Of a DNA stretch of 64,000 bases, positions 1 to 12,900 are shown in pieces. The translations under genes and the position numbers were made by a program. Positions within the stretch are counted from its first letter, which is position 1, and each line of letters opens with the position of its first letter. Origin of the DNA: Atherinomorus stipes (taxonomy: Eukaryota; Chordata; Actinopteri; Atheriniformes; Atherinidae); assembly GCA_023101725.1 (NCBI GenBank), contig JALJCO010010469.1:1-64000 (forward strand), in the 5' to 3' direction. The notes beneath the pieces are model-generated. The model ran no database searches and was not told the DNA's origin. It was given only the letters and a program-made list of their open reading frames with translations.

Positions 1-187
1 AACATGCTTGTTTGTTGTTTTATTTTTTGTTTTTAATATTTCTGTTGAATTTCTAAGTAGAAAATTTTCTTGATTTTCATAGAATTTTTATTTATTTTAC
101 TTTTGTCGATTTCAACTTATTTCACTGACAGATGATTTTTTCTTTCTTTTGAGTGGAGGATATGAATAATTTTGAGGACGACTGTAC
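1..187. mobile_element. Miniature transposon family A (copy 1, cut by window edge)
   Basis: Ends with TATGAATAATTTTGAGGACG and ACTGTA. The same terminal sequence occurs at 5593 (inverted), 20620 and 57150. Internal sequence also resembles 20430-20620. Probably a non-autonomous Tc1/mariner-like family. Confidence 0.6.
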
Positions 188-194
188 ATATGAG

Positions 195-892
195 TGCAGA
201 AAACTCTCCAATATCCAACGGAGAGCAAACTCTGAACTGATACAGAAGCTGGCCGATATTTGTGTTTTTAGCTGGTATCGGCATAGGCCAGTATGTCGGG
301 TAGGGGCTGGAAAAAAAATATCGCACACTGAAATATCGCAATATTTTCATCTGCTGATATCGTATCAATATTTTAAAAAGTGGTATTGATCTATTTTACT
401 TATGAAATCTCGCGATATTTGATCGTTCCGTTACAAATTCTCCTGAGAATTCATAAAAATTTTCTGACATTTTAATATGCTGATATCATATTGACATTTA
501 AAAACAATGAGTTGATCTATTTTGCTAACAAAATCTCGCGATATTTAGTCTCTCTGTTATGAAATTTTTGTGAGAATTCATGAAATATCATGAGATTTTG
601 TAACAGAATGATGATATCTCGCAAGACTTTTTAAGTAAAATAGATCAATATTGCTTTTTTAAACAATGATTTGATATCGGCACATGAAAATACCGCGATA
701 TTTAGTGCGCCGATATTTTTCCCCTATTTTTCGAAGTGCCAGAAACGGAGAACAAAACTAGTATTTGAAATGACTGTTTTGTTTTTTTCAGCTTTATATG
801 TAAATATCTCAATATCAGCCATATAAGTTATAAAAAAAAAATATATATCGGCATATGGGATATCGGCCAAAATTCCAATATTGTGCATCCCT
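195..892. mobile_element. hAT-like miniature element, CGATAT-rich family (copy 1)
   Basis: The right end reads ATATTGTGCATCCCTA, the reverse complement of the start of the copy at 35428. The interior has many GATATC/CGATATTT motifs shared with 3545-4100 and 35428-36033. The left limit is uncertain. Confidence 0.5.
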
Positions 893-1211
893 AGATGTCA
901 CCATTTTCCATTTTCCACTGATGTAAAAAACCACCAGTATCATCACGATACGATATAAACGGTACGATATGACATACTTCCAGGCTGATAGTGATCGTCT
1001 TGTGAGAAAATGTAACAGATGTGTCGGCTTGCACCTCTGCTCCCGTCTCTGGTAGTAATCCCCCCCCTCCTCCCTGCTCCTCTGTACCAAATGACTCACT
1101 GAAATGTCCTTTTACTTATTCATTCATTTGTCAGGTCAGAGGCAGCTCGAATCTAGGAGGTAATGTGACTGTAAGCGTCTGATGTGACAAACGAGCAGAG
1201 CGGAGTCTGAC
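893..1211. other. cc2d2a intron without recognised elements
   Basis: No further cc2d2a exon or repeat signature was recognised. The next coding exon must lie left of the window. Confidence 0.5.
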
Positions 1212-4200
1212 CTTCCTGTACACGGTTTGCAGGGCAGGATCCAGGTCCCCCTCCATGTGAAAGAGCGGGGGTCTGGTGGATGATTCCTTTATGGGGTCCG
1301 GCAGAGCCACAATCCTGCCGTCGTCTCCAAACCACTTCCTTCCCTGATGGAAAGCAGAAACGTAGTCGTGAATAAAAACAAAACTGAATCATGGCTTATT
1401 TCAGCAGCGTAGCGTCAGATGTCACCTCCTTCATCTTCAGGATGCGGTTCTCTAAAATGTTCTCATTGGTCACAGAGACGGGGGGCCTCTCCCCCACGTA
1501 GAGCCCCTCATCCTCCAGGTAGCGAGGCTTCATGTTGTCGGGGAGCTTAACAGAGGTAGGAACTGTGAAAAGGACGTATGTTTCCGGTTAATGACTGCTC
1601 TGATGTGAAGACCAGTTTAACCCGCGTGCTTTCCTCACACTTTGCCACGCTGATGGTCCTCATGGCAAGGTAATAATACTTTTGGATTTTCAATTAGTTT
1701 CCGTTTTTATTTAGTTTTGACTTATTGTTTTTCAATTCAGGTAGTTTTAGTCAGATTTTCAAGCAGGTTTGCTGGTTTTTGTTAGTTTTTATTTGTTTCA
1801 GTATTTGTTTTATATTTTTTTCATAAATAGGTATTTTTTTCTGGTGTGACATTCAAAATCATCAGAATGTCACTTGTAGTAAAACCAGTAGAGCAAAGTA
1901 AATAGATAAAGTAGAAATAGATTTTATATCAACCCAGAAAGCTGATGTACTAAATAAATTTACAAAGACTAAAACTAAAGATGTGTATGCAATAATTTCA
2001 CTGTATTTTCCAGACTATAAGTCGCTACTGAGCATGAGTCGCATCAGTCAAAAAATGCATCACGAACAGGGAAAAAAAACGGACCGGACTATAAGTCGTA
2101 TTTATTTATTTAAAATAGGGTGATTTTCAGATTTTTTTATATCCTACTTGTTACTGCTAAAAATGACTGAATCATATCTAAACATGGTTTTTGAGGATTT
2201 GTTCCACTGTTCAGACAGTATAGACAGATGTCAAAAATAAACTCCTCTCACTGAAATGAGGCTATTTCGGGATTTTTGCCCAAAATATAGCTGTCACAAG
2301 CCGTAGAGCGCACTCTTTTGACATTAGATCAGATTAGTGATATTTACTCGTTGGCTCATGTCAGTCAATATGAATCGAGACTTAAAAATATATTAAATTG
2401 TATATATTTTCATATATAAGTTCCACTGGACTATAAGTCCCACAAGCCGCCAAACTATGAAAAAAGTGTGTCTTATAATCCGGAAAATACGATAGTTACT
2501 TTTAGTTAGTTTTGTAAAAACACAATACAGTTTCAGTTTGTAATTGTTATGTAAAAAACTGTCATTTTTATTTTTATTTCAGTTAATGAACATGTTTTTT
2601 CAATATTTTTTCCAACATTTTTTATTGATATACATTTGTTTGTTTGTTTTTATACAAATATGCAGCCATTTATAAGAGCTTCAACAGTGAGAAAAAGAAA
2701 AAAAGACAGTTATTCTTTGCTGCATCAAAAGAAAAACAACACAAGCAACAACATCAAAAAAGGAAAGAAAAAGAAAACAGAAAAAGAAAAAAAAAAAACC
2801 AACTTGCTCCTCTCATTCAATAGATGGTCATTTAGATACTTCAAACCTTTTAAATAATAATAAAATGTAAAAAGGAACTGCACAGTCTACGACGTTTATT
2901 CATCTGCTATCATGGTCAAATCCAAATCCTTTAGAAAAGTTAGGAAGGACCTCCATATTTCTTCAAATGTCTGCTGTTCATCTTTCATTATATTGTTATC
3001 CTTTCTGAAGGGAGGCGTGTTCACATCTGCCTAACCCACTAGTGATTGTTCTTCCATAACAATGCAATACATCTTTTAGTGAATATAAGACTAAGATCCA
3101 CAAATGCCCTCTCACTTTTAGTGTAGTTATGTTTCTCAGGGTACAACCCCAACAGAAACAGATTAGGAGCTAACAGAATATGTCTTAATAATATCTTCTT
3201 ACTTCTTCCCAAAACATTCTCATTTTCCTGCATTCCCAAACACAATGGAACAGTGTGCCTCTATCTTCCACACGTTTTGCACATATTTGCATGTTTGTTG
3301 CTGTTATATCGATTTAGCTGGGGTTGTAAAGGTGAGTTTTTTCAATTTTAGTTCTCGTTTTTTCATAGATGTCCAGAAAAATAAAGCCTCTGCAGATTCT
3401 ACTTCTTTTTCAGCTGCTTTTTAGTTTGTTTTCCCTTTTTATGAACACAGTTTTTTGATAGTTTGAAGCCGATATTTGCTGAGCTGCCATATTCCTTTGT
3501 TTACTTGTTCAGAGGAGCTTCACTGTGACGCACGGGTCACATGATATCACTAGGGGTGCACGATATAATCAGCCCCCTATCGGTATCAGCCTACATCGGC
3601 CTTAAAACTGAGTATCGGACATCGGCTACCCCCGATATTTCCGATATTTAACCGATCAGCCCGCTGTTTCTAAAGTCTAAAAAAACCCAAAAAACTTCTT
3701 CAAAAATGTCTTTTTTACAGACTTTAAAACTTCTTAAGACTAGGAGCGGGAAAAAGTATCGATGCATTTAAATATCGCGATATTTTCATATGCCGATATG
3801 ATATTGTCATTAAAAACGCGGTATCACTCTATTTTACTAATTTAATCTTAAGATATTTCATCGTTCCGTTACAAATTCTCCAGAGAATTCACGAAAATTT
3901 TCTGACATTTTCATATGCTGATATCATATTGACATTTAAAAATGAGGTATTGATCTATTTTGCTAACGGAATCTGGTAATATTTCATCTCTGTCATGAAA
4001 TTTCATGAGAATGCATGAAATATTGTGATATGTTGTCACAGAACAATACATTTTGCACATATATCTGGTTTGTTGCTGTTATATCGATTTAGCTGGGGTC
4101 GTATAGGTTATTTTTTCCAATTTTAGTTTTCGTTTTTTCGTTAGCTTTAGTTAACTACAGTAACTTTGCCTCATTGACAAAAGTGTCCATGCAAAAAAAC

Positions 4201-7200
4201 TGTTATAAAATCATTCATATTTGTTTCAGCTTTCATTTTCATCAATTATTTAAAAAAAATTCTTTCCGACTCAAAACTACCGATCATTCAACTGTTTTTT
4301 GTATTTTAACCCTTTAAATGCCAGATGTAAAGTTTGGATTGCTGAGTCATTCATTACAGAAACTTCCCCAAATTATTTCCCTATAATAAAGATTGCAGGG
4401 ATGAGTCTTTGGCGGTGATTAGACACTTGTGCGTGTCAAAGCTCAACAACAAAATTGATTTGATTCCATTTATATTTTATTGTGTACACTGTAAATTGCA
4501 TTTAGTCTTTTTTGCTGTCCCAATGTATTATTTCATGTCAAATTAACAAGCTTCTGGTATGTTGTTGTTATAATTCAGAATACTTAAACACATCTTAAAC
4601 ACACAAAAATCGTTCCATTCAACTCAAAATTTTAAGGCGGCCGTTTAACTTATATTTCTAAGTTAAACATTTTACAATGTATGATGAACCTCATGTTCAA
4701 GGGTCCACACACAAAACTGCTGGTATTTTCTTCTACTTTTTTTCATAAATCACTTGAACATCTTCAGACCTGCTCAAAACTACTAAAACTAACAAACTAC
4801 TACAGGTATTTAACCCTTTGAATACCAGTTTAACTATTTTTCTGCCCCCTGACACCCCTACTTAGCTGTCGAAGTGACATCAAGGCTTGGTTAGCCCAAA
4901 ATTTTTTAAAGCTGAATGAGAGAAAGACTGAGATCGTGATGTTTGAGAACACAGTCGTTGACTTGGGACCCCTCCATAACATGCAGCCCAAAGTCACCAG
5001 CTTTCGACGGCGATTTTAAACTTGATAAACACGTTAATGCCGTTTTAAAATAGTTTTTTATCAAAAGTGAAATCATTATCTTTTAATCTTTTTGAACAAG
5101 TTGTGCACGCTTTTATTTCTTCTTGTCTGGACGACAGTACCGCTCTTCATTCAGGTGTCGGTGTTAACACGCTTTCCCATCAGCAGTTAGTCCAGAACTC
5201 GGTGGCACGACCTTTAACAGACGCCCAGAAACGTGAACATATCACCCCTATTTTAGCATCTCTGCATGGCTGCCTGTACGATTTAGGAGAGATTTTAAAA
5301 TCTTATTGTTTGTTCTGAAAGCTTTAAACGGACTGCCCCCACCCCCCATCCCAGCTCATGGTCCCAAAGACACGTCTTAAAACCAGGGGGGACAGGGCGT
5401 TCCCCCCCTCTGCCCCTCCTTGTCCAAACGTCCCCCACTGTGGAGAGCTTTACGTTTCGTCTGAAGGCCACTTTTATTCTCTGGCTTTGAACACCGCGTG
5501 AGTTGTGTGGTCCTTTGTGTCTTTTATGTATTTTTTAATTGTTTTAGCTGATTTGTTTTATTTCATTTTGTTTCAAGTGTATTTTATATACACACGGTCG
5601 TCCTCAAAATTATTCATACCCTCGAATTTTTGAAAAGGCTAAATTCACAACAGTAATTCAAATAACAAGAAACTAAAGAAACTAATAATAAATAAAAATT
5701 GAGAAAATTATGATTTAGTGAAATAAAATATTGCTTTTGAATTGTGGTTGGAAATAATTTTTACAAAAACAAATAAAACTGTCCCAGACACATTAGAGCA
5801 GCTTTCCCATGAACAGTGGACCAACATACCCGCCAATATATACATACACACATACATACATATATATTTGTTATGTATATTTTGTATGTGCAGCACTTTG
5901 GAGACATGTTCTGACTTAAATGTGCTTTATAATCAGGTGGATTAGATGGGATCGGGGTTATTACGGTTAACTAAAACTAAGACTAAAAATAAAACTAGCA
6001 GTGAAAAAATAATTTAGTTAAAGGCAGGTGGATGATGATTTCCAGGAGCATTTTCTACGATATTGCTTAAAGTCTTCTTCACTTACCGATTGCAGCCAAT
6101 TAATTAAATGTTCTGACACACACACCAAAAAAAAGGAAAAAAAATCACCTGTTGCACACAGAACACTGGAAAACTCCATCCAATGAAATTAATTTCATAA
6201 GATGGAGTTTTGAACGACCCGTTCTGATTGATTGAATGATTATTATGTCCATCAAACTCGACTGCTGTCTGTTAAGCATCAACCGTCCTCGCGCGCGTGT
6301 GCACGCACTCGCAACTCGCCGTGTCCATCTCAGTGCAGACGAACCGAGAAAACATGGCTGCTCGCTGCTCCCATCTATGCTGCTGTTTGCTCCGAAAAAG
6401 AAAAAACGGATGAGGATGAAGTCATGGAGGTGCTGGTGTTTGCAGTGAGGATGTTTTACGCCGCAGAAGAAGTTGGAGGTGAGATAATTATCACTTTTAG
6501 AAACGTGGTTCCTCTGCTGTTTACTTGGAAGCTAACAACAAGCTAGCCACTTGGCTGTTCTCGGTTATCTTGGCCGATAAGAGTGCACGCGACCGTTCCT
6601 GTGCACTGGAGGCATGGTTTCGGGGGGTGTATATTTTTTCAAATGTAGCTTGTTCAAACTGTTTTTCCAAGATCCCCTACCGTGCCTTTAACTGAAATAA
6701 AAATAAAAACTAAAATTAAGAAAAAAACTAAAACGAAATAGAAACTCCAAAGACCAATGTAAAACTAACGAAAAGATTGTAGATAAATTCAGCGTAGTTT
6801 TCGTTGTCGTTTCGTTTTCTCTCTTGGTCAGACATGAGACGTCTGTCCTGCAGCAGTTGCTGTTCTTCCACGTTTCTCCAGAGGGGGCAGTATAGCTGCT
6901 ATAATCTGCAGCACCTGAACTAGAAGAAGCTGCTTAGCAGACAGATTAGGCTGAAGTTGCAGCAGGTTGAAAACGCTACAGCCCAATATGGGAGTATTTG
7001 GAGTACGACCCACTGATCGATCAGAGAAAGTGTATTGTGATGAAGACTGATGGGAACATCTGTGGAATGCAACTAAGACAGAAAAATCCAACAAATTTGA
7101 AAGTTATTTTCAAAGTTCTCACAGAGACGCTCATGAAAAGTTCACGGTTACACTGAAGATATGTGGTGAGAGCTGCATGTGGGCTGATTTTAGAGTTGCC

Positions 7201-9927
7201 TGTTTGGATAAGGGCCCGGGAAACGTTGAAACAAAAGTTGGATTTACATTCAGAAATAATTTGAATAATTGTGGTTCAGGAATTAAAATAAAAGGATTTG
7301 ATAATCCACATTTTGTGTAACACATTCTTCCATCCTTTTCAACATCTACATTTCAAGGCTCTCTTAAAGTTATACCGTGTAACTTTTGGCCACTAGGAGC
7401 GCTAAACCTGCAACAGCGCCAACGTCTAACAGGCCTCACGGCAATGACGCAAATTTAAATCTCCTCTCCCGTGTTTGGATATTGAAACAAACGAGTCCAT
7501 CAGATTCAAGAATTTCCTAAAGGATTTTTCACTATTGGAGGATCTGCCCCTGGCGCAGATATGCGCCTCTAACTGTTTCCAATTACATGTTTACATAGCT
7601 GAAACATCACACACACAAACGCACAATGCAAAGATAAATGCGCAATCAAAACCGGCCACAAAACCAAGTTGTAGTTTTGTGCACTGAATGAAGTCGTAAC
7701 TTTGGCAAAACTCATGTTTGTTATGAAAACGTCTGGATTAGCTCAGCTTACGGGACATTACAGTGGCTCTTCTTCCTTCTGAACAGCGTATGAAAACCAC
7801 ACAACTAAACCAAGCAAGCTGTAGATCGCTCCGTTACTGCTTTGATATTTATATGAATTACAGAGACGCATTTATTGCTGCAAACCAGCCACAATTGCAC
7901 AAAATGTTTAGGGAGTCACGTTAGCTTTGGTCTATGGATCACCGCGAACATCCGGGAATTTTCGCCAAATTCGTCACATCCGGTTAGGTAACAGGTGAAA
8001 ACATGGCTTCGTTGCATAGGGGAGCCACTGAATTACCTGCTTCATTACTCGTCAATCTTCGTTTATTCTACTTTGGAAATACCGAGAAGTCCCGCTGTGT
8101 GTGGCTGCCATAAACATATCTATCACACGGACAAGAGAATATGTTTGTTCCAGTTCCCAAAACAACAGAAAAAGTCCCGAACAACATGCTAAGTGGCTAG
8201 CAGCTATCAAGCCCATAAATGCTGACAGTTTACGCTGGAAACCATGGAAACATCTAACAATATGTTCCTATCACTTTGTGACTGATAAAAAAAGCATATA
8301 ATGTGGTCCCACTTTTTAAACCCTGTAGTTGTTTTTGTACAGATGATAGAAAACACCATTAAATCAGTGGATGTACAGAATCACAGCGCCGCCCGCTGTT
8401 CCGTCTCCTCAGGACTGTTAACGTTTACGTTCATCCAGATTACTGCCATCAATGTTCCCACATAAGAATAAAAGCATAAAAAGCGGCAGAAAAGCATTTG
8501 CAGCATTATAAACATGCACAGTCATAACCAGTTACATACAGATGAGACTGCCGGTAATTTATAGCTTTATCAATGAGAGTAAACTCCTGAGAAGTACATC
8601 AAAGAAATACAACCATTTCTTAAAAATCCGGGGAAAATTTATATTCTACAAAAAATAAATGGCTTGAACACGGGGCTTACCTGATGAAACCAAATACATC
8701 ATGAGATCGGGAAACTGATGTTATGTACAGGTAGGTTCGTCTAACCAGGTTCTAGCAGCAGAAGATGGGCATCACTGAGTCCAACAGATACTAGTTTAGC
8801 TTCGTATCTTCTTCTAGCGTCGGCAGTGAGACTTTCAGTATAACTGGACGTCATTTCTATAATATTTCAAAGACAAACCGGCGGAGAAAAAAAATTAAAA
8901 AGAGTGCAAAAGCAGTTTTTGAGGCTCATAGTCCATCAGACGCCGTTCAAATACGAAGCATATTTTCACCGGGACCAGCTTCGCGGTCTCACGAGTTCCG
9001 GGTTGTGACGTAGGCTGGCGGGGTTCCATAGTAATTCCAGCCGTGTTTCGCTAACAGGAAACTATCGGCAGCTTATCCGGCTCTGATTGACGTTGTTTTG
9101 GATAAACGCTGAGTGAAAAAAAAAGAAAAGCATCACATTCTCGTATGTTTACACAACAGACAAACTTACTTACCAGTCTAATGATACGGTGGCAAACAGA
9201 GAGCGGGTTTAGCTTCCACACTTATATCTCCAACGACTGAATTCTTTTCCAACGTCCACTCGTGTTTTTGATCGGACCTGCTCAGACATCACTTTCATCT
9301 TTTTACTTTGTTCCGCCATGACTAAACTTCGAGCAATGAGAGAAAGTAGCACAAGTACAGCTTTCTGTGTTTATCTCATAGACTGTATGGTTTATCTATG
9401 AGGAGCCGTAAAGCAACTTGTTTTACGGCACTTTCATCGACGGCCCGCCTCTCCAAAGTTACGATGTCTGGTTTCTGCCGAGGGCAGCCCGCTCAGAGTG
9501 CTGACACGCGTCAGTCACTGTATATTGGCCCGAAAAATCATCTAATACTGCTCATTTTAGGCTTAATGTCAGAGTCAAAAGTTACACGCTATAACTTTAA
9601 TACCTGAAAAACTACGACTAAAACTAAATAAAAACTAAACTGAAACTAGTCAATTCCTCAAAATAAAAACTAAAGTAAAACTCTTAAATCATTTATTGAA
9701 CTAACTAAAACTAAACTGAAATAAGAAAAAAGCAAACTGAAAAACTAGATAGAAATAAAAATAACCTTGGATTGGATGAGGGTTACCAGAGGGAGTTGCT
9801 GACACTACAAAAAACTAAAATTACAAATGGAATCAAATAAATATGGTTGCTAAGCTTTGACATATGCAAGTGTGTAATCATCACCTAAGACCCATTCCTG
9901 TAATAATTATTATATGGAAAATAATTC

Positions 9928-9987
<60 letters not shown>

Positions 9988-12900
9988 GGTGTAATGAATG
10001 AGTCAGCACTTCAAGCTTTCAAATTGGCATTTCAAGGGTTAAAGTCCTAAAAACTATTGAATGTTTGTTAGTTTTGAGTAGGACAGAAGTTGTTTACATA
10101 GTTTGTAAATAAACTAATATGAACGTACGATGATTTTAAAACAGCTTTTGGGCGTAAACACTTTAGTCCATGAGGATCACCGGAGGTGCAAAGTAGCAAA
10201 AATGGACAAAGGTGTGGCGAGGAAGCGGGAGGGTTGATACAGCCCGTTACCTGTCCGGAAGCTCGGTGTGAACAGCAGCTCACTGTCACGCTGAACGCGT
10301 CTTCCGTAACCAACATACTCTGCCTTCCTCACGTCCACGAAGTCCTGGGGCGACTGGTCGATCACAAATAAATCCTGGTTTTGGACCAGAGGAGCCTCCT
10401 CGTCCTACGGCAGCACGGAGAAGACTCACCATCATCAGCGCATCTGCAGGAACAGCCGTCTGCATCATCATCCCTGTTGGTCTCTTACCTGGTTTTGATT
10501 CTCCTCCTCTGCATCAGCTTCCTCCTGCTCCTCTGCCTCTTCACCTCCATCCTCATCTCTGTCCTCCTCCCCTTCTCTCTTCCTCCCAAGCCTCGTCGTC
10601 TCATCAGGTGGATCGGCTTCAAAGCTGAAGGTGAAGAAATTGTACGCCTCTTCCGCAGTTGGAAAGCCTTTTCCTACCTGATCAGCAAGAAGAAAGAAAT
10701 AAATATGCACTAATATGACGTTATTAATTTAGGATTCCAGGTGTAACATGAGCCTCACTCGTCTGGCGGCTTCCCTGAACTTGACCCTGGTGCTGAGAGG
10801 TGGAGGTGTGTCGCGTCCTTCTGCTCTGACCGCATCCACCTGGGAGACATGGGGAGTTTGAGCGTCTGCTGGAGCCGACGACGTGTCCGGCTGTGGGTTG
10901 AGTAAAGCAGCGGCTCACCTCTCTGTCAAACCTCGTCACGGTGTCTCTGTCTCTGAGGCTTTGCAGGCGACTCACAGGTTGTGCCGAGGCCTCCTCCTGC
11001 TGCAGACTGTCCACTTTAGACTGGAAAACAAAACAGGATCTGTTCAGTTTACCTCCAGACTCGTAAACACACGGTCTGGAAAAAGACAAGTTCTTTTTTA
11101 TTTAACTTGATGCCTCACACACTTAAACTTTACACACATTTACACACAGCTCAACTTGTGGAAAAGCAAAACTCCAGAATGATACATACAGCTGTGTGAA
11201 AAAGTGTTTCCTCCTTCCTGATTTCTTACTTTTTTGCGTGTTCGTCACACTTCAATGTTTCAGATCATCAAACAAATTTGAATGTGAGACAAAGATAACA
11301 CAAGCAAACACAAAATGCAGTTTTTTATTTTTAAGGGAGGAAAAAAAAAAATGGCTGCACGGTGGCGTGGTGGTTAGCACCGCAGTCTCACAGTAAGAAG
11401 GTTGCTGGTTCGATTCCCAGCTGGGGAGGGGGTTCGAATGTGGGTTCTCTCCGGATACTCCGGCTTCCTCCCACCATCCACAGACATGCATGTCAGGTTA
11501 ACTGATCACTGTAAAGTGTCCCTGGGTATGAATCATAGACTGTATATAATTACTGGACGTAGCTTCCGGTCTCTTCTGAATAGAGAAATGTGAAGCCAGG
11601 TGGGAGTGTCTTATCGCCGCCATCTTGCCGTGTCACGTATGTCTTCACTGAAAAAAAAATCATAAAATGGGCGCGGCGGGGGGAGAAAAGAATGAAAGAT
11701 GGTGGAATGTGGGATAAATGTAAACTGAAATAAAAAAAAAAAAAAAGAAAAGAAAAAAGAAAGGCCCCCAAGGGGAGAGGAAAGGAGAAGGTAAGATTTG
11801 ATTTGAAATTCGATGAGTAAACAGCGGAGTTGTGAGACTCTATAAAAAACTAATATAATAAAAAAAAAAGAGAGAAGAAACAAGAAGGGGGTGGGCAGGG
11901 GGGGGGAGGGGGCGGGCGGGGGTTAAGGAAAGAAAAAGATAAGAACTTAAATAAAATTAAATAAAAAAAAAAAAAAAAAAAAAATGAAAAAGAAATAAAA
12001 AAATAAATTCTCCCCTTAAATGAAAAGATAAGAGAAATGAAAAATTAAAAAAAAAAAAATAATTTTATTTAAGAAGGTGAAAATATTTATTTTTATGTTG
12101 GGAAGTAGGTTTTAAAATGGGGAGGGAAGAGGATGGTCTGCGCTATGCGGAGCCCCCGAAGGGAGGAAGGAGGGAAAAACATAAAAAAAGGGAAGAGAGT
12201 TCACTGTTTGAGGGGAGTGGTATGAATGTGAGTGTGAATGGTCTGTCTCTCTGTGTTGGTCCTGCGACAGACTGGCGACCTGTCCAGGTGAACCCGCCTC
12301 TCACCTGATAACAGCTGGATAGACCCCAGCAATCCTGACTGGATTAGCCGTACAGAAAATGACTGAAAAAAAAAAAAAAAAAAAAAAAATCCAACCCTCC
12401 ATGTCCCTGTGTGAAAAAGTGATCTTCCCCTTAAACCTACATGGCCAAGGTGAAAACGTCAACACTTTTAGTTGCAATCAACATTATTCAACCCACAAAT
12501 GTTTAAATCAGCAACTGTTTGCAGCAAACAAACCAAACAAAACTCTTTTGAATACAATATACGAGTGTTTTCTCCTAATTCAGCACAAAATGTGACTTTT
12601 ACTGACCGCTGCAGTCTCAGAATGATGCAACCCTTCATGACAGTAACTGTAATATTAGCAGAGCTTCTGCTGTTCTGACCTGCAGACATGAAGCATAACC
12701 CGACTGCAGCTCCTGCAGCGATCCTGGAGAATCTCAGACCATCTTCATGGATGAAGGTCTCCAGGTCCAGGTCTCTCATGTTCTTGGGTCTGCCTGTTGC
12801 AGCCGCCTTCTTCAAATCCCACCACGGATTTTTAAAGAGGTTCAAGTCTGTGATGCCACTCTGATATCTTCTAGGACTTCTTCTGGAACCAAGCCTTGGT

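Noticed and set aside
10375..10488. Possible extra cc2d2a mini-exon ([10 protein letters not shown]) between 10461 and 10432
   Set aside because: It would need an intron of about 30 bp. Direct splicing 10489 to 10374 keeps phase with a 114-bp intron.
11351..11420. Functional tRNA gene (B-box-like GGTTCGATTCC)
   Set aside because: Part of an abundant fish SINE-type repeat with no closing acceptor stem.
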